64,000 bases of DNA from Diphasiastrum complanatum (taxonomy: Eukaryota > Streptophyta > Lycopodiopsida > Lycopodiales > Lycopodiaceae): positions 28,635,361 to 28,699,360 of the forward strand of contig CM055109.1 of assembly GCA_029204225.1 (NCBI GenBank). Direction: 5' to 3'. Numbering within the stretch: the stretch's first letter is position 1; each line of letters begins with the position of its first letter. The translations under genes and the position numbers were made by a program. The notes beneath the pieces are model-generated. The model was not told the DNA's origin, did not search any database, and worked only from the letters and a program-made list of their open reading frames with translations. Of this stretch, positions 59,557-64,000 are shown piece by piece.

Positions 59557-59720
59557 TGGATTTAAAGTAAGATTGGTTTCATTGTAGACAAGCTGGATTT
59601 AAAGTAACATTGGTTTCATTGTAGACAAGCTGGATGGATCAAACTATCATTTATGGATTTTGGAGATGAGAATAAGGTTGATGGCCAAAGAGTCATGGGA
59701 GGTCAATGTATTACAAAATT
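59557..59720 (+). pseudogene. Copia gag N-terminal fragment with a 37-bp tandem duplication
   Basis: A 37-bp unit (TGGATTTAAAGTAAGATTGG and 17 more bases) occurs at 59557-59593 and 59594-59630 with one base change. It ends in the Copia gag start: DKLDGSNYHLWILEMRIRLM, then AKESWEV (about 59618-59705). Nothing of gag follows. Confidence 0.75.
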
Positions 59721-59940
59721 GGTGCTTTAATGTCGCACGAGTCTTTCTAGATCTAACATCAACTAAAATCTATAAACCCAATCTGCTCGTCGTCGTCGTG
59801 ATGTCAAGTCTGCATGAACACAAGCAAACAAACTACATTAATATTTAATGCTTGATCGTATTAAATTAAATAAAATTGGCATCATGATACAAACGACATT
59901 AGTATGAATACAAAAACTAGTACTTACATTTGGAGGATGA
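59721..59940. other. Spacer
   Basis: No gene is recognised. No CACTA terminal inverted repeat was found here. Confidence 0.5.
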
Positions 59941-60776
59941 CCCTCGCTCTTTAGTTTGTCGACTAATGCGTCATATGATTCCCTGTAGGCATATTCGTAT
60001 CCTCCTTAGTTGGCAGACGTCCATAGTCCGCCAAGTATCCATGCATTCAATTTAAGTTAAGATTAATTTAGGGCTACGTTGAAGCAGCTAGTCATAATGT
60101 ATATTACAAAATAAAAGCATATGAAATCAAAGATAAACTATAAGAGTAGTGTAAGTTCACTTACCATGCTTGCTTGCAAACTCGCCTTTCCGCTCGAGCC
60201 CAACCTAGGATTGCCTATCCCATGCATCCTAGCGGTCACAACATCTTTTTGAATCTTGTATTTATCTGGCGTTCGTTCATTCGCTTTTACACGGTTCCAA
60301 TCATTTCTTGAACACTAGGAGGGCTTGGATTGCCCGTCCTCATAAGCTCGTCGTGCCATATCATGACGATGCCTAATCCATAAGCTCATATGCTTATGAA
60401 TTTCCTTCTCCTCGAAATCCTCTTCTTGTTGGAATTCATCACGAAGGGTACCAATAACCTGTCGTTTATCGGCGGCAAGTTGTTCGGACCATTTACTAAA
60501 TAATCTGTCGCAAAAATGACGTTGGCATAAAGAATAGATGCAGTCCAAAACCACCCTCTCTTTTCTATAGGCAATTATATTGCCTTAAAGATCCACGTCA
60601 TAATAAGGATTTGTGGATGACTCTTTGGTGGGGGCGGGAGCCACGACCGCTTATGAGGGAGCACCCTCATCTTGGCTAAGCATACTTTGCAGTTGTGTTT
60701 TCTGCTCAGGAGTTAATGCTTCATATAAATTTTTTACAAAGTCTCCCGAGCTTTCACCACTGCCTGACCCCGACAT
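59941..60776 (-). pseudogene. CACTA transposon second protein (Transposase_24/TNP1-like)
   Basis: The minus-strand reading starts at 60776 (MSGSGSGESSGDFVKNLYEA). One frame runs for about 200 codons through RHFCDRLFSKWSEQLAADKR, GTLRDEFQQEEDFEEKEIHK, DWNRVKANERTPDKYKIQKD and VVTARMHGIGNPRLGSSGKA to a GTAAGT donor at about 60165. Three in-frame stops (about 60651, 60591, 60318) break it, but no indel does. A next exon at about 60035-59941 reads YEYAYRESYDALVDKLKSEG and ends at another GTAAGT. The order fits the accessory protein of plant CACTA elements, which helps the main transposase by binding the element ends. It is divergent from the transposase gene at 61080. Confidence 0.72.
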
Positions 60777-61079
60777 GATTACTACATTCATAAACACACA
60801 ATACATTACAATAATTCCTAATATATTGAAATAAAATAGAAAAGAAAATCGATTATAGAACTTTAATGCATATTGGAGTGGAACTTTCATACCTATGTTA
60901 ACAAAAGAAGAGAGATATGCTTGTAGAGCTCGAACCTGCACCAAGATGCAAAAGAATCATATAAGCGACAATGTATAAGAATAGTACTATCTCAAAATTA
61001 AAACATTAGAATCATACAATAATATTATGTTATTTGTGTTTTGTACTTGTGCATGTATGCAATTTATCACAATGAGATG
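60777..61079. other. Intergenic region between the two divergent CACTA genes
   Basis: About 300 bp of AT-rich DNA. A shared two-way promoter is possible but no motif was identified. Confidence 0.45.
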
Positions 61080-64000
61080 AATTACATTCAGATCAGTCTA
61101 GCGATGAAGACACTACTCAAGTTAACAGGGTAAGTAATAAGCATGCATGTTTTTTTGTTCATAAAAACTTTGTTATTATAAGTTAAAATATTGTGCTAAA
61201 GTGACATGTACTTGATTTTTGTTTCTTGTAGAGAAATTATTTTCAAAATAAAATATGGTGCACATGCCTCAAGTGTGATGGACAAAAGATGCGTGAAAAA
61301 CGCATTGTTCAAAATCATTTGTGGAAGTTTGGATGTAAAGAAGAAGGTCAACCATTGAATTGACGTTGAGGTTTGTTAATTTTATATGATTGTTTTTTAT
61401 TATTATCTTTGTCAATCTATATATGTCACTTATGGAATTTGTTTCATGTGTGTAGCCAATACATCGAATGCCATTCCACGGAGTTGATCCATCCATGTTT
61501 AATTACAATCAACGTCAAGTTTTGATAGACATGAGAAAACAAAGAATGAAACAAATTGAAGAGACAAACACAATTGAAAAAGAGAATAATCAACTTGATT
61601 CTAATGATTATGATGATGAGGTGCAACACGATGAAGTAATGCACAACATGTTTGAATCTTACTTTGAAACAAATGAGAATATGATATGCATGCATCTTCT
61701 AATGAAAACAGAGATCATGAACAATTTGAGATGGATGAAGACGAGATTCTATTGCGCAAGGAGGCAGACGCTCCTCTGTATCCTGGAGCATCCATTTCGA
61801 GACTAGTTACGCCAATTCTTATTCTAAACCTTCAAGCAACATACAAATGGAGTGATCGTAGCGTGACATCTTTATTCAAGTACTTAACACATAACACAAT
61901 TATTATACTTTATAGCGTATCTACATTAAGTTAATTTTTTTTCTTTTCTAACAACTCACAATGATCTTTTTTTAGATTGTTGCATCGAATACTTCCGAAA
62001 GAAAATGTGATACCTAAAACACAGTAAGAAGCACGAAAGATGATGACCGTGCTTGGAATGGATTACGACACAATACATGCATGTCCAGAAAACCATGTTC
62101 TATATAGAGGTGACCATTCAGAAAAGCTTCAATGTCCCATGTGTAACGCTTCACGTTTTCGAGATGACGTACAAGGGGATAAAGTGCCACGAAAAGTGTT
62201 ACGACATTTTCCAATTATCCCACGATTGCAACATCTATTTCGATATAAATCTTTGGCACAACTAATGGATTGGCATGTCAAAAATCGATCTACGAATGAT
62301 GTGATGCAAGTACCAGGTGATTCACCTGCATGGAAACATATTGAAGACCAATGGCCCGAGTTTAATAACGAACCTCGTGATTTGAGATTTGGCCTTGCTA
62401 TGGATGGCATAAATCCTTTTAGCATTCAAGCGTCAACTTGGTCCACATGGCCAATTGTGCTCGTTAATTTCAACATACCTCCATGGTTGAGTATTAAAAC
62501 GGGACACTTGTTATTGGCTTTTTTGATTCCAAGAAAGTACAAGGCCAAGAACATGGATGTGTATCTTGCACCTTTGGTCGATGAATTGTGCATTCTTTGG
62601 AATGATAGTCATGCTTACGACATCTCGAGACCTTTACAACAAAGGAACTTCATTGTTCATGGGATTCTAATGTGGACGATGCATGACTACCCCGATTTAA
62701 ACAAATGTTCATGTATCTATATATTTAATCTAATCTTTTTAAGGGTTTTGCATTTGAGTATATTTAACTAAGCTTATGTTGAATCTGGTTTATGAACTAT
62801 GCAAGTTTAACCACATCGGGTTACAACGCATGTTATATTTGTGGACCACTTTTGGAGGGTCGACATAACACAAATATGTTCAAAAAAGTGGTGTACAAAA
62901 ATCATTGCAAATACTTGCTGCCTGATCATCCTTTTCGAAGGTTGAATAGGCGATTTTTTGGAGGGCGAGGAGATAATCCTCTAACTACACCACGACCCCC
63001 ATGCATGGGAGTAGCGAAATGGCATGGTGAATGGCTTAAACATCACGACGTTAATTCTTCATGGAATAAATCCATTGATGGTATGAAACGGTTGTCTATT
63101 TTTCATAAATTACCCTATTGGAGGAATTTATTGATAAACCATCTATTGGATCCTATGCACATATTCAAAAACATCGGTGAATCCTTATGGAGCCACATCA
63201 TTGGCGTAAAAGACAACTCCGCAGCTTGTAAAGATCAAGCGGCCGATGTAAAAAGACCCTATTGGATTCAATACAGTGAAGGTGGAGATGAGATTCTACC
63301 TAGCGTGCCGTGGATTCTTACAAAAGAGCAACTCTCATATGTTAAACATGTCATAAAACAAATGAGAACTCCAACAGGCTGTGGACATTCTTTATGCAAG
63401 TCATTTACCAAAGATGGTAAATTAAATGGATTGAAATCACATGATTCGCATAAGATGTTGCAATTCATACTTCCACTTTCTATTTGAGGTCTCTTCAACG
63501 ATGACATACGAAATACGCTTTACAATTTGTCATCGATGATTAGGTTTGTATATTTTTTCAAGCACTTGTTTAAATATGTTTTATTTAAATTATCATGTGT
63601 TTAACAACCTAATGTACTATCAATCTTGCATGTGGATTTTCTCAAAAGAAATTAAAAATAGTGAATGGGATTCCATGAAAGTCCAAATAATCGAAATGGC
63701 ATGTTTGTTGGAAAGAGATTTTCCAACTTCTTTTTTGGATATACAAGTTCATCTTCTAGTGCATTTGGTCGAAGAAGTATCAATCAGGACCCGTGCACAC
63801 GAGATGGATGTTCTACCTTGAGTGCTTTATGAAAGTTTCGAAGGGCTTTGTGAGACAAAAGGCAAGGCCAGAAGGTAGCATTGCAGAAAGTTGGCTTGTA
63901 CAGGAATCTTTGTTTTATATCACCGAAATAATCTCACAATTGCATCCTGCAAGTCCAAAAATGTGGTGTGAAGAAAAAGATGAACGTGTTAAGGGTGAAG
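61080..64000 (+). CDS. CACTA (En/Spm) TNP2-type transposase, intron-containing, cut by window end
   Basis: TNP2 cuts and pastes CACTA elements. Pieces in order: HSDQSSDEDTTQVNR at 61085-61129, spliced (GTAAGT...TTGTAG) to NYFQNKIWCTCLKCDGQKMR (61232 on), a zinc-finger transposase-associated domain; 61457-61900 with an acidic region and APLYPGASISRLV; 62031-62700 with EARKMMTVLGMDYDTIHACP, CPMCNASRF and the catalytic FGLAMDGINPF; HGILMWTMHDYP; 62790-63487 with YNACYICGPLLEGRHNTNMF and LLDPMHIFKNIGESLWSHII; then the DUF4218 part (SFLDIQVHLLVHLVEEV, RWMFYLECFMKVSKGFVRQK) to 64000. One frame change near 63790 and a stop after GQPLN (about 61360) suggest decay, unless unseen splice sites resolve them. 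The end of the gene lies outside the window. Confidence 0.85.

Overview
This window looks like nuclear DNA of a seed plant with a repeat-rich, intron-containing genome. The supports are plant-type LTR retrotransposons with tRNA-Met and tRNA-Asp type primer sites, a CACTA transposon with plant-type accessory proteins, a beta-tubulin pseudogene, and a small plant mitochondrial protein gene of the NFD6/NOXY2 type. There are no operons. Most of the sequence is nested, decayed mobile DNA with long GA/CT microsatellites. The species cannot be told from the sequence.

Layout, left to right. 1-5575: a recent Ty3/gypsy chromovirus (gag, protease, RT, RNase H, integrase, chromodomain), broken by only two frame changes, with the start of its 3' LTR. 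5576-6700: a Copia remnant on the minus strand. 6862-14343: a beta-tubulin pseudogene whose start has been replaced by a (TC)n microsatellite. It is split by a 6.25-kb LTR element (7958-14204) with a 5-bp target duplication and, unusually, inverted LTR ends. 14344-18031: unassigned DNA, then a second Copia remnant of the same lineage with its LTR. 18032-28465: remnants of Athila/Tat-like Ty3 elements (tRNA-Asp type primer sites) and two copies of an unrecognised coiled-coil protein. 28466-34930: microsatellites, degenerate satellites, a segmental duplication, a Helitron helicase fragment and an LTR fragment. 35481-40100: a Ty3 gag/protease remnant fused to a Copia gag/protease remnant. 41225-47047: the one convincing host gene, with three exons; its second intron (about 5.2 kb) carries an antisense, internally deleted Copia element. 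47048-54277: no recognisable gene. 54278-55448: a decayed protein-kinase-like gene on the minus strand. 55733-59386: a putative large non-coding LTR element with an array of five hairpin-capable repeats. 59557-59720: a Copia gag fragment. 59941-64000: a CACTA transposon with two divergently transcribed genes, cut off by the window end.

The genes do not form a pathway. What links them is insertion history: elements inserted in a pseudogene, in an intron and in one another. The most unusual structures are the LTR element with inverted LTR termini flanked by ACATG, the hairpin array in the non-coding LTR element, and the duplicated coiled-coil reading frame next to Ty3 remnants.
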